Shown: in pieces, positions 8,494 to 16,629 of the stretch
Layout of the letters: each line of letters opens with the position of its first letter
Numbering within the stretch: position 1 is the first letter of the stretch
NCBI RefSeq assembly: GCF_000023885.1
Contig: NC_013165.1
Coordinates: forward strand, 1,860,001-1,924,000
DNA: 64,000 bases
Direction: 5' to 3'
Source of the DNA: Slackia heliotrinireducens DSM 20476
GTDB lineage: Bacteria > Actinomycetota > Coriobacteriia > Coriobacteriales > Eggerthellaceae
Program-made: the position numbers and the translations under genes
Notes under the pieces: generated by a model
Told to the model about the DNA's origin: nothing
What the model saw: the letters and a program-made list of their open reading frames with translations, nothing else
The model's database searches: none

Positions 8494-9969
8494 CTACTGC
8501 ATCTGCTCCCGGTCGAACAGACCGATGATTTCCTCACGGTTATGCACGTCGCATTTGCGGTAGATGCTGCGCATGTGCGTCTTGACCGTGGATTCCGAGA
8601 TGAACAAAGTGTCTTGGATGTATTTCAGCCCGTGCCCGGTCACCCACAGCTTGAACACGTCCGATTCGCGGCGCGACAGCCCATGGGCCTCCACGAAGGC
8701 CGCGGCACGGGCATCGAACGAAGCCTGGGCACCCGCCGCATCCACCGGTGCGTCTTGGGGTTCTCCGGATTCCGCCTCATTTCCACCAGCCGCATCCGAC
8801 GCGTCTTCTCCAGAATCCATCGAGTCCTCACCCAAATCGAGCACGAACAGTCCGTCGGAAAACGCGAACCCCACCGCAACGATAATCAGCAGCACGACCA
8901 CCCCGAGGAACATCGGCGTGTCCGAAATGAACGGCGCCACATTGTGGCCCAGCACGTTGCCCAAGCATTCGGCGAGCCAGCCCATGGCGAACACCGCGAA
9001 CGGGGCCACCGGCGTGGACTTCGCACTAAGCGCCAGCACGACCCACAGAAGAACGTCCGCCGCAATGTAGGAATAGAACACTAGCGACGACCGCACGCCT
9101 CCGAAATAGGCGATCAGGAATGCGCCGCCGGCCAACACCAGAAGGAAACACTTGTACAGAAGCGATGCGTCGAAGCGCTTCTTCACGACCAGGGAACTCG
9201 CGATGAAGAACAGGCCCAGGCCGATGGGCAGCACAAGATAGACCGGGGACATCACCGTGCCGAAACGGTCCATGTCCGGCGCGATGACGCTGATGGACCC
9301 GATGACGAAGAACACGATCACCACGCCCAGCAGCGTGCGTCGGGTAATCGCTTCGGAGGTAACGCGCATGAAGCTGGCCGAACCCGTCGAGTCATGTCGC
9401 ATGACCCCGTCCGACGTCGAGCTGGAACCGTCGGCACAGGAGAGCATCGGCAGCAGTGCGAAAGAGACGAGCGGCGCCGCCACCGCCACCAGGCTTTCGA
9501 TTTCGGCGGGCAGGCCCAGCACGAAAAAGCATATGACGGAACTTGCCATCAAAGCGAAGCCCGACAGCATGACGATGGCGCGCGCAGACAGTCTGACGAA
9601 CGCATCGAACCAGGTCATGATGAGGATGATGGCGAAGAATCCCGAAACCGCCAGCCCGACGGAGCGCATCGGCCCTACCGCGGCGACCACTGGATAGGTG
9701 CACAAAAACGTGCCCACCGACATGCCGGTTGCCGCCAGAGCCGAGAAGGTGGTGCGCCCGTTGAACGCCGGGAGTTTGCCGCGGAAGAGCAGCAGGCCCA
9801 AACAGGCGATCACGCCCGAAAGCATCGACCCGGTGACGACATGCGTGCCCTGGGCCTGCACCAACGTCGGCGAAAGCAACACGACGGTGGCCCACACGCT
9901 GGTAAGGCTGTACCCAAGCGTATATGCGATATGTTCAGGCCGCACGCCGATGGCTGACGCATGCGTCAC
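8494..9969 (-). CDS. membrane-anchored LuxR-family transcriptional regulator
   Basis: A 491-residue protein with about twelve hydrophobic segments spanning residues 15-370, an acidic linker, then a C-terminal LuxR/GerE helix-turn-helix (LSRRESDVFKLWVTGHG…ISESTVKTHMRSIYRKCDV). It starts at GTG 9969 behind GGAGGGA. This layout, a transporter-like sensor fused to LuxR, is abundant in Eggerthellaceae and usually sits next to the enzyme gene it controls. Here the divergent neighbour is the Tat flavoprotein at 10845. The regulator therefore probably senses that enzyme's substrate at the membrane (inference). Confidence 0.88.
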   Translation of the reverse strand: MTHASAIGVRPEHIAYTLGYSLTSVWATVVLLSPTLVQAQGTHVVTGSMLSGVIACLGLLLFRGKLPAFNGRTTFSALAATGMSVGTFLCTYPVVAAVGPMRSVGLAVSGFFAIILIMTWFDAFVRLSARAIVMLSGFALMASSVICFFVLGLPAEIESLVAVAAPLVSFALLPMLSCADGSSSTSDGVMRHDSTGSASFMRVTSEAITRRTLLGVVIVFFVIGSISVIAPDMDRFGTVMSPVYLVLPIGLGLFFIASSLVVKKRFDASLLYKCFLLVLAGGAFLIAYFGGVRSSLVFYSYIAADVLLWVVLALSAKSTPVAPFAVFAMGWLAECLGNVLGHNVAPFISDTPMFLGVVVLLIIVAVGFAFSDGLFVLDLGEDSMDSGEDASDAAGGNEAESGEPQDAPVDAAGAQASFDARAAAFVEAHGLSRRESDVFKLWVTGHGLKYIQDTLFISESTVKTHMRSIYRKCDVHNREEIIGLFDREQMQ

Positions 9970-10257
9970 GATGATCCCTCCTCATTATTGAGGTTCCATT
10001 ATTCCACAGAAACGAATGAACGAACATAACGATTGAAAAAAGCGTCCGAGAACTGTCGATCCGCATCGACTCTGCCTGCGTTGGCGCTTATAACACGAGT
10101 TCAAGAAGCCATCTGCCCTCCTGGCGTCACGGCGAACCTCAGAGCGGGACCTCAGCTACCTTATCCAGCATGGAGTCAAGGACCTCCGTCATGCAGACAA
10201 GATTTGGGGCTTGTGGCATCCGGACCGAAGGATTGCGAACCCCTTCCGAAAGCCCTT
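9970..10257. other. intergenic region upstream of the LuxR gene
   Basis: No gene recognised. The motif TTCCATTATTCCA at 9994-10006, 25-37 bases upstream of the LuxR start, resembles TTATTCCA-type sites seen before other redox genes in the window. Confidence 0.4.
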
Positions 10258-10472
10258 TGCAACGAAAATGGGAATTCGTGCGCACTTAGGGGGATAATCT
10301 GCACGCACTCGACCGATCTTGGTCGTCTTCGCCCATATCGGACAAATGTTAGACCACACTATTAGTTGTTCTGTGGCGTATTTACCACCTGTACAACCTT
10401 TTGCAACGCACAGTTGAGAGATTTGCGGCAGATTATCCCCTCAAGTGCGCTCGAAAACCAAATCTCGTTGCA
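10258..10472. mobile_element. inverted-repeat element, copy 1 (MITE-like)
   Basis: A 215-bp element bounded by imperfect inverted arms of about 45 bases. Each arm begins TGCAACGA and ends at GGGGATAATCTGC, with GCACTT in between. The central part has a weaker form of the core shared with copies 2 and 3 (ATGTT-N-ACCACA, then TCTGTGGCGTAT). It contains no open frame. It lies between the LuxR regulator and its probable target. No clear target-site duplication was found. Confidence 0.75.
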
Positions 10473-10844
10473 CGGACGCTCCGATCCACGCCTGACGAGC
10501 CCGAAACACCGCCCACCCGCGACTCCGACCGCAATCCGCATGCTCCGATAGCCCCGAACGACCCACGGCGCGACCACGTTCGTCTTTTCCATCCTGCCGA
10601 GGCTGGACAACACTCTGGCTTTTGGGCCATCAGCCACCAACACCTGCCTGAGCTGGTTATTTGCCGCACTCATCATCCACAGTCGAGAGAAAATCAACCC
10701 TTTCGGTCGATACACCAGACCCTCGTCCCCGGCGTTTTTCGACCATGGCGGTCGGTTTCAAAACCAGGAAAACGGTGCATAGTTCGGGTTGTCCGACAAA
10801 GGCGCATCGTGGGAGGGTGCGCCGACCTCAGAAAGGTGGAGATC
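10473..10844. other. intergenic region upstream of the Tat flavoprotein
   Basis: No gene supported. A minus-strand frame of 117 codons crosses into the repeat element and lacks a recognisable product. The region must carry the flavoprotein promoter, but I cannot place one confidently. Confidence 0.4.
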
Positions 10845-12647
10845 ATGTCCAAGAACACCAAGAACCTGTCCCGTCGCGGATTCCTGTCCGGCGCCGCCCT
10901 CGCAGGCGTAGCCGCGGCCGGCTTGGCCGCATGCTCGCCCAGCGCATCCGGCACGGGCGAAAGCGCAGCCGCCGCCGACGGCGAAACCGCTGCAGCAGCA
11001 ACCGGCGAAGGCACCCTCGGATACGACGGCACCGGCAACATGCCCTGGCTCGGCGAGATGCCCGTCATCGACGATGCTTCCGTTGAGGAAGAGCTCGACG
11101 CCGACGTTCTGGTCATCGGTCTGGGCGCAGCCGGCGTGCCTGCATGCCGCGCTGCTGCGGAAGCCGGCGCCAAGGTCGTGGCCTTCGAAGCCTCTTCCCA
11201 TCTGAACAGCGTCGCCAGCGACATGGCCATCCTCGGCGGCGAGACCCAGGCCATGTGGGGCCGCGGCGAAGGCTACATCGACCGCTGGACCATCATCAAC
11301 GAGCACATGAAGGAATGCAGCCACCACGGCAACTACGCCATCATGAACCGCTGGGCCGACGTGTCCGGCGCGGCTCTGGACTGGTTCGTGGCCGGCAGCC
11401 CCAGCCTGTACTTCGTGAAGGATGACGCCTACGAGGAGATTCCCGAAGAGGGCCAGGCCAACTACATGTTCCCCTACTGCTACCCCGTGCCCGACACCTA
11501 TGACTGGACCAAAGAGGAGATGCCCTGCTATCCCACGTCCGTCGGTTTCAGTAGCCTGGGTACCGTCATGAAGGACAACCTGCAGATCGCCATCGACGCC
11601 GGCGCCGACATCCGCTACGACACCCGCGGCATCGAGCTGATCACCGACGACTCCGGAGCCGTCATCGGCGCATACGGCCAGGCGAAGGGATCCGAGGGCT
11701 ACATCAAGGTGAACGCGCCCGCCGTCATCCTGGCAACCGGCGACTACCTGGCCAACGAGGACATGATGAAGTACTTCGCCCCCGAGTGCATCGAGAACCA
11801 GATCCCCATTCTGAGCCTTGATATGGACGCCGACGGCAACTACACCAACGTGGGCGACGGCCACAAGATGGGCGCCTGGGTCGGCGGCGCCATCGAGCAG
11901 TGGCACGCACCCATCATCCACCACATGGGCGGCGGTGCAGGCCCCGACGGCCGCGGCGTCATCGGCAACAACGGCTACCTGTGGCTGAACCTGCGCGGCG
12001 AGCGCTTCATGAACGAGGACCTGCCCGGCCAGCAGCTGGAGAACCAGGTGGAGCTGCAGCCGCAGCGCAAGGCCTACCAGTTCTTCGATTCGAAGTGGCC
12101 CGAGCAGCTGGCCTACTTCCCCATGGCCCACGGCGTCGCCTGCATCTACCGTGAGGAAGCCCTGCCCGATTACACCGCATCCGGCCTGCGCATCAACGTC
12201 CGCACCAAGGAGGACATCGACGCAGCCATCGCCGACGGCCGCTGCCTGACCGCAGACACCGTCGAGGACCTGCTCGCCCAGATCGAAGGCATGGACGTGG
12301 AAACCGCCAAGGCCTCCATCGAGCGCTACAACGAGCTGTGCAACGCCGGCCAGGACTCCGACTTCGGCAAGGCCAGCCAGCGCCTGTTCGCCCTGGAGAA
12401 CGGCCCGTTCTACGCCGCCGAATGCGGCTGCGCCCTGACCCTGGGCAACCTGGGCGGCTTCGAATCCGACGCCGACTGCCACGTGTACAACACCGACCGC
12501 GAGCGCATCCCCGGCCTGTACGTGTGCGGCGCTCCGCAGGGCGGCCGCTTCAACGTCCAGTATCCCATCTCGCTCAAGGGCCTGAGCTGCGGTATGTGCA
12601 TGGTCTTCGGCATGATCGCAGGCCAGAACGCTGCCGCCTTGGCATAA
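10845..12647 (+). CDS. Tat-exported FAD-binding flavoprotein (fumarate reductase / urocanate reductase-like)
   Basis: A 600-residue flavoprotein. The N-terminus has a twin-arginine signal (SRRGFLSG) followed by a hydrophobic stretch ending LAAC, which could be a Tat lipoprotein site. After an Ala/Gly linker, the FAD_binding_2 fold begins with VIGLGAAGVPACRAA near residue 90 and closes with a GxLG-type FAD segment near the C-terminus. Such extracytoplasmic flavoproteins reduce C=C bonds of organic acceptors using electrons from cytochromes or quinol; many paralogues with different substrates occur in Eggerthellaceae. No FMN or haem domain is fused. Strong GAAAGGTGGAG ribosome site and a clear terminator after the stop. 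Probably controlled by the divergent LuxR protein. Confidence 0.88.
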   Translation: MSKNTKNLSRRGFLSGAALAGVAAAGLAACSPSASGTGESAAAADGETAAAATGEGTLGYDGTGNMPWLGEMPVIDDASVEEELDADVLVIGLGAAGVPACRAAAEAGAKVVAFEASSHLNSVASDMAILGGETQAMWGRGEGYIDRWTIINEHMKECSHHGNYAIMNRWADVSGAALDWFVAGSPSLYFVKDDAYEEIPEEGQANYMFPYCYPVPDTYDWTKEEMPCYPTSVGFSSLGTVMKDNLQIAIDAGADIRYDTRGIELITDDSGAVIGAYGQAKGSEGYIKVNAPAVILATGDYLANEDMMKYFAPECIENQIPILSLDMDADGNYTNVGDGHKMGAWVGGAIEQWHAPIIHHMGGGAGPDGRGVIGNNGYLWLNLRGERFMNEDLPGQQLENQVELQPQRKAYQFFDSKWPEQLAYFPMAHGVACIYREEALPDYTASGLRINVRTKEDIDAAIADGRCLTADTVEDLLAQIEGMDVETAKASIERYNELCNAGQDSDFGKASQRLFALENGPFYAAECGCALTLGNLGGFESDADCHVYNTDRERIPGLYVCGAPQGGRFNVQYPISLKGLSCGMCMVFGMIAGQNAAALA

Positions 12648-12707
12648 CCGAACCGCTTTTCAGCATCGGGCGGCCCACCCCTCCACCTGTCAGCCCCGAT
12701 GGAAAAG

Positions 12708-12738
12708 AAACGGCACCCTCCTGCAGGGTGCCGTTTTT
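12708..12738 (+). terminator. rho-independent terminator of the Tat flavoprotein
   Basis: AAACGGCACCCT pairs perfectly with AGGGTGCCGTTT across a five-base loop and is followed by a T-run. Confidence 0.9.
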
Positions 12739-12806
12739 CATTCCTAGACCCGGCATCATGCCGGCCTGGTGGTATCCGACTGCGCGTCCAACAACAAACG
12801 CTGCTG

Positions 12807-13027
12807 TGCAACGAGTTTTCAGCCTGTGGAGCACTTGAGGGGGATAATCCGCGCATAAAGACTTGTAACGCGACCCTCGGAACCCATTTGCGGACATGTT
12901 TCGCCACAGTTTTATCGGTTTGTTGCATAAAAGTAAGCGACGTTGCATCGCCTCTCGAGAGCACCACGAAGGCAATTCCGGGCGGATTATCCCCCTCAAG
13001 TGCTCCTTGGATCGGTTTTTCGTTGCA
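12807..13027. mobile_element. inverted-repeat element, copy 2 (MITE-like)
   Basis: A 221-bp element. Both arms start TGCAACGA and share an identical inner block, GGAGCACTTGAGGGGGATAATCCGC (read in two pieces: GGAGCACTTGAG and GGGGATAATCCGC). This block differs from that of the other copies, while the two arms agree with each other. The core ATGTTTCGCCACA and TTTGTTGCATA is present. No coding capacity. It lies between a terminator and the ArsR-NifX promoter. Confidence 0.8.
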
Positions 13028-13226
13028 CGACGCCCTCGCTAGGAGCCGCGAACAAAGCGAAACGGCGGTCTTTCGAAGGAACACCCTCGGCATCGGCCCA
13101 TGCAGGAATGCAAGACACGGCTGCCCCGGTATCGGCTGCTCCTCAGACCCGAAGGACACGCGGACCCACAGACCGGATGTCGAAATTCTTCCTTTTGACT
13201 ATGATGACTTGCATATAGAAAAGATT
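13028..13226. other. intergenic, nothing further recognised
   Basis: About 200 bases between repeat copy 2 and the ArsR-NifX promoter. No gene or repeat could be supported. Confidence 0.4.
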
Positions 13227-13256
13227 GGTATACCATGCGATTAAGTGACGACTTAA
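13227..13256 (+). promoter_or_regulatory. extended -10 and palindromic operator of the ArsR-NifX gene
   Basis: TTGGTATACC resembles an extended -10 element (TG-N-TATACC). Just downstream, TTAAGT-GACG-ACTTAA at 13241-13256 is a 6-bp perfect inverted repeat next to the AAAGGAGG ribosome site. Its position between -10 and start suits an ArsR-type autorepressor. Confidence 0.55.
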
Positions 13257-13269
13257 TTAAAGGAGGAAC

Positions 13270-14070
13270 GTGGCCGATCTGGAATCACTCTTCAAGGCAC
13301 TGGGGGAACCGACTCGCCTGAAAATCGTGCGCCTGCTCACCGAGCGGCATCACTGCGCACGCTCGCTTTCCCAAACGTTGGGCATCAGCGAACCGGCCGT
13401 TTCCCAGCATATGACCGTTTTGAAACGCGTGGGGCTGGTAAGCTCCTATCGACATGGATATCACATGCATTACGTGCTCAACACTGAGGCCTTGGCCGAG
13501 CTTTCAGACGAGCTACACCTGTGGCAGGAACGCGCCGAGAATGTCCTGAGCTGCCACTCGCAGCAGGAATCCTGCGCGTACCTGCTCGGCGACGGCACAA
13601 GCGGCTGCCTGTACGGCATTGCCAATGCCGCCGAACCCATCGACGCAAAGAAATCAGAAACCAATAGCGGCGAAGCCGCTCAAACCGAACCAGATGAAAG
13701 GACATCCATGAGAATCGCCATCCCCTCCGAAACCGATGCCGGCCTGCAGAGTGTCCGCAGCGGACATTTCGGCCATGCGCCCTACTTCACCATCGTGACG
13801 ATTGAAGACCGCCAGGTCAAAGATGTCGAAGTGGTCAAGAACGTCGACCACGACCAGTACGGCTGCGGCGGCGTGATCCAGTACGCCCTTACCCTGGGCA
13901 TCGACGGCATCCTGACCGTCGGCATGGGTATGCCTCCCTACACCGCATTCACGAACAACGGCATCACCGTGTACTCCGAGACCAACACCCCCATGGTGGG
14001 CGATGTCGCCCAGCTGTTCGCACTGGGCCTGGTCATGCCCATGGATCCGAACAAGGCCTGCAGGCACTAA
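13270..14070 (+). CDS. ArsR-family repressor fused to a NifX/NafY-type (dinitrogenase cofactor) domain
   Basis: A 266-residue fusion with a GTG start behind AAAGGAGG. Residues 1-90 form an ArsR winged helix (LFKALGEPTRLKIVRLLTE, SEPAVSQHMTVLKRVGLV). Residues about 90-140 are a Cys-containing linker (C-H-S…C-A-Y…S-G-C). Residues 147-266 are a complete NifX/NifB-C-terminal/MTH1175-like fold (IPSETDAG…GHFGHAPYFTIV, YGCGGVIQYALTLGIDGIL). The NifX family binds Fe-S/Mo cofactors or acts as an oxyanion or metal sensor. An internal ATG at 13708 has its own GAAAGGA site, so a separate 120-residue NifX-like protein may also be made. Likely a metal- or cofactor-responsive regulator; no nif genes are nearby. 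Confidence 0.82.
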   Translation: MADLESLFKALGEPTRLKIVRLLTERHHCARSLSQTLGISEPAVSQHMTVLKRVGLVSSYRHGYHMHYVLNTEALAELSDELHLWQERAENVLSCHSQQESCAYLLGDGTSGCLYGIANAAEPIDAKKSETNSGEAAQTEPDERTSMRIAIPSETDAGLQSVRSGHFGHAPYFTIVTIEDRQVKDVEVVKNVDHDQYGCGGVIQYALTLGIDGILTVGMGMPPYTAFTNNGITVYSETNTPMVGDVAQLFALGLVMPMDPNKACRH

Positions 14071-14113
14071 CCCGCACACAGCCGAACCAACAAGAACCTC
14101 CCCTCCTTCCTTC

Positions 14114-14142
14114 AGGGCCGGCGGTGCGTAACCGCCGGCCCT
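14114..14142 (+). terminator. hairpin after the ArsR-NifX gene
   Basis: AGGGCCGGCGGT pairs with ACCGCCGGCCCT across five bases. The following CTTCATGT is only weakly U-rich, but the position right after the stop fits a terminator. Confidence 0.7.
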
Positions 14143-14161
14143 TCATGTATACGCCTGCATC

Positions 14162-14290
14162 TCGGGGCGCACACCAAGGCGGCGCGCGAGTCCCCGAAGA
14201 TCGCTGTTCTTGATCGGGGCGCATGACCGCCCAGCGCGTGATGCCCCGACGCACAGCCGTCCTCGATCGGGGCATACGCTCGGCTGGTGC
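14162..14290. repeat. three tandem hairpin-like units starting TCGGGGC
   Basis: TCGGGG…CCCCGA (14162-14197), TCGGGGC…GCCCCGA (14214-14249) and a third TCGGGGC at 14267 follow each other with similar spacing. The third stem is imperfect. No coding frame is credible here. The function is unknown. Confidence 0.35.
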
Positions 14291-14424
14291 GCAAGGTCTT
14301 GAGTGCGACCCCTTCGAACTGAAGAACACGCTGCGGCATAAGTCCCTCATCCCATACGCAAGGGTCAATTGCCACAGTATTCTCCTACCCGTCCCATTAA
14401 GAATCACGTGACGCTTTTCTGCGA

Positions 14425-14557
14425 TACAATGCCCACAGGCTGTATCTGCGACAAAAGGGTCCCATCTGCAAGCAGGACCTATTGCCCAGCCGGTTTCTCA
14501 CACACCATATCTGCACCTATGCAAGCAACGACCGCACAGCCTGTGGTCTGGTTTTTT
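14425..14557 (+). ncRNA. candidate structured small RNA or leader
   Basis: A -10-like TACAAT (14425-14430) is followed at once by CCACAGGCTGT (14433-14443). This pairs perfectly with ACAGCCTGTGG (14536-14546) about 90 bases later, and a run of six T comes next (14552-14557). Inside lies a second hairpin (GGTCC…CTGC-AA-GCAG…GACC). No credible protein is encoded. It could be a stand-alone RNA of about 120 nt or an attenuating leader for the gene at 14606. It does not carry the signal-recognition-particle or tmRNA signatures I can recall. Confidence 0.35.
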
Positions 14558-14605
14558 ACACTCATTACGCTTATTGCCCGTGCAAGGGTTGGGAAAGGAT
14601 TCATC

Positions 14606-14959
14606 ATGGACTTCAAGGACATCACCGCTGAGCAGATTATGGCCGCCATGAAGGCAGGTTCTCGCGAAGAAATCAAGGCGTACCTCGCCGAACAGGGCAT
14701 CGAGCTGCCCGCCAAGGCTCCTTGGACGGTTCATTTCACCGAGAAGAACGTCAAGGACAACGCCATGAAGCTGTGGAACAAGGCCATGATCGAGCCGCGC
14801 GTCCTGTGCGCCGACGACGAGCACGACTTCCAGCGTGAAGGCAGCGCTGAGATGGAGCGCACCGCCGCAACCGGCACCGGCTCCTCCTTCAGGTACGCCC
14901 TCAAATGCACCAAGTGCGGCGCCGTCAAGTGGATCAGCGAAATGCCCGTCGAGGCGTAA
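14606..14959 (+). CDS. small protein of unknown function with a C-terminal CXXC
   Basis: A 117-residue cytoplasmic protein starting MDFKDITAEQIMAAMKAGS behind GGGAAAGGA. It has a helical N-terminal 40 residues and a middle segment with a Cys-Asp-rich stretch (RVLCADDEHDF). It ends YALKCTKCGAVKWISEMPVEA, where the CXXC could be half of a zinc ribbon with the earlier Cys and His residues. I do not recognise a named family. Longer in-frame starts upstream have no ribosome site and would run through the structured region. It has its own strong terminator. Confidence 0.7.
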   Translation: MDFKDITAEQIMAAMKAGSREEIKAYLAEQGIELPAKAPWTVHFTEKNVKDNAMKLWNKAMIEPRVLCADDEHDFQREGSAEMERTAATGTGSSFRYALKCTKCGAVKWISEMPVEA

Positions 14960-14990
14960 GCTTCCACCACACATAACACTTGCCAAATCC

Positions 14991-15030
14991 CGCCGGCCGT
15001 CTATTCTCCTTCGACGGCCGGCGGTTTTTT
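14991..15030 (+). terminator. rho-independent terminator
   Basis: CGCCGGCCGTC pairs with GACGGCCGGCG and is followed by GTTTTTT, ending the small gene at 14606. Confidence 0.9.
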
Positions 15031-15073
15031 ATGCCCGCGAAGCTCTTGGGCCGTTTCGGCGAATGGAAACGAC

Positions 15074-15120
15074 AAGGGGACGCATCCGATCGGCGCGAAA
15101 CGACCGAATGCGCCCCCCTT
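15074..15120 (-). terminator. imperfect hairpin after ridA
   Basis: On the minus strand AAGGGGGGCGCATTCGGTCG pairs imperfectly with a later copy ending CCCCTT, followed by TTGTCG. Plausible terminator for the ridA gene; the U-tract is short. Confidence 0.5.
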
Positions 15121-15143
15121 TAAGAACGTTTGCCTTAAGCAAA

Positions 15144-15527
15144 CTAGATGCGGGCTACAGCCTTGATCTCGACCCTGGCGCCCAAAGGCAGCGCGCCCAC
15201 TTGGAAAGCGGCGCGAGCGGGATACGGCTCGCTGAAGAACTCGGAGTAGACGGCGTTCATGGCCGCGAAATCGGCGATGTCGGCCAGAAGAACCGTGGTC
15301 TCCACCACAGAAGACATGTCGGTGCCTGCCTCTTCCAGGATGACCTTCATGTTGGTCAGGCTTTGGCGGGTCTGACTTTCGATGTCGTCACCAGGAAATT
15401 TCCCGGTTGCCGGGTCGATGGGCAGCTGGCCCGAAATGTTGATGGAAACGCCCTCCGCGCGGATCGCCTGGCTGTACGGACCGACTGCGGCAGGCGCCTT
15501 GGGAGAAGCAATGGCTTGGTTGTTCAT
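15144..15527 (-). CDS. ridA: RidA family reactive intermediate/imine deaminase
   Basis: A 127-residue YjgF/YER057c/UK114 protein. It starts with the usual MNNQAIASPKAPAAVGPYSQA, followed by SGQLPIDPATGK, the trimer-interface segment QTRQSLTNMKVILEEAGTD, and a C-terminal ALPLGARVEIKAVA that includes the active-site arginine. RidA hydrolyses reactive enamine/imine intermediates such as 2-aminoacrylate made by PLP enzymes. The length equals that of E. coli RidA. It is a single gene with a GAGAGGTC ribosome site. Confidence 0.95.
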   Translation of the reverse strand: MNNQAIASPKAPAAVGPYSQAIRAEGVSINISGQLPIDPATGKFPGDDIESQTRQSLTNMKVILEEAGTDMSSVVETTVLLADIADFAAMNAVYSEFFSEPYPARAAFQVGALPLGARVEIKAVARI

Positions 15528-15820
15528 GACGGTAGACCTCTCTTCCGATTCGATTTCCGACCGATACGTTCGCGACCGGGGTTATCAACGTTCGATGCGT
15601 CGTTCGGCGACGACCTCGGTGATTTCTCTGCAGACGAACGAGAATCAATCGCACCTCGATACTTCGAACCCATCAAATCAGGCCGATTCCACGTTCCGCT
15701 GCTGATTCGCAACGGAAACCATCCGATTCAGCGGCGGACCCGCACGGCGAAAACGGCAACCATCCCAGAGTAGATCAGGTCCACCGACCGCACGACGGTA
15801 ACGAAGCGCAGACAAACAAA
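15528..15820. other. intergenic, no gene recognised
   Basis: About 290 bases upstream of ridA with no credible coding frame and no repeat. It presumably holds the ridA promoter, which I cannot place with confidence. Confidence 0.4.
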
Positions 15821-15854
15821 CAGGCCTGCCGCCGAAATATCGGCGTCAGGTCTG
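15821..15854 (-). terminator. terminator of the tlyA-MBL operon
   Basis: On the minus strand CAGACCTGACGCCGA pairs with TCGGCGGCAGGCCTG (two mismatches) and runs into TTTGTTTGTC. Confidence 0.75.
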
Positions 15855-15895
15855 AACAATGACAAAAAGGTTCGGGGGAACGTCACGCAGCCGGG

Positions 15896-16582
15896 CTACT
15901 CGCCCATGATGACTGCCGAGGCGATTGGCGAAGCGATGCCCACCTGGCAGGCCGCGAGCTCGTCGGCAAAGCGCTTGCCGCAATCGGCGTCGCCCGCCAC
16001 CGTGCCGTAGTGCATAGGCACCGCGACCGTTGGAACAACCGAAAGCGCGCAGGTCACAGCCTCGTCCACGTTCATCGTGTACGTGCCGCCCACGGGAATG
16101 AGCAACACGTCGCAATCCACGTGCTCGTTGTCGGGGTTCTGGTCGGTATCGCCCATATGGAAGTAGAGCTTGCCGTCAACGCTGACGATGTAGCCCAGCC
16201 AGCCGTTTGCCTTGGGATGGAACTTCTTACCGATGTTGTAGGAAGGAACCGTCTCGACGGATACCGTATCGCTCAACGCGACGGAATCGCCTATGGCAAG
16301 AACGAAGGTCTCGACGTCGGGAAGCGCGGCAGCATCCTTGGCCGTGCTTTCCGGGGTGCCCACGCGGGTGCCGGGCTTGGACACCTTCGCGATGTCCTCG
16401 GGCGAGAAGTGGTCGTAGTGGTCGTGAGTGACCAGCACCACATCGGCGTCGTGGGGCTCATCAGGAACATCGTAAGGATCGACGTACACCACGAATCCGT
16501 CGGACGCCTCTAGGCGCACGCAGCTGTGGGTGATCAGTCGGACCGGCTTCAAGAGCTTATGTATGTCGGCATCAGCGTTCAT
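15896..16582 (-). CDS. MBL-fold metal-dependent hydrolase (UlaG/UPF0173-like)
   Basis: A 228-residue metallo-beta-lactamase-fold protein. It has an N-terminal RLITHSCVRLEASDGFVVYVDP, then the metal-binding motif THDHYDHFSPED (HXHXDH variant), and later HMGDTDQ and VPMHYGT, the remaining metal ligands. This is the short family often annotated as 'MBL fold metallo-hydrolase'. Members include UlaG-type lactonases and nucleases, but most have no known substrate. It lies 47 bases downstream of tlyA on the same strand and ends at a terminator. Confidence 0.88.
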   Translation of the reverse strand: MNADADIHKLLKPVRLITHSCVRLEASDGFVVYVDPYDVPDEPHDADVVLVTHDHYDHFSPEDIAKVSKPGTRVGTPESTAKDAAALPDVETFVLAIGDSVALSDTVSVETVPSYNIGKKFHPKANGWLGYIVSVDGKLYFHMGDTDQNPDNEHVDCDVLLIPVGGTYTMNVDEAVTCALSVVPTVAVPMHYGTVAGDADCGKRFADELAACQVGIASPIASAVIMGE

Positions 16583-16629
16583 GGTTCTCTTTTCTCTTCG
16601 GTTACATGATGCCCCTACAGTTTATCCGT

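Noticed and set aside
10362-10715. Minus-strand frame near repeat copy 1, considered as a transposase remnant
   Set aside because: No DDE-type or HTH motif, no ribosome site, and it overlaps the repeat arm.
14369-14605. Upstream extension of the gene at 14606
   Set aside because: No start with a ribosome site, and it runs through the structured region; the ATG at 14606 has a good site.
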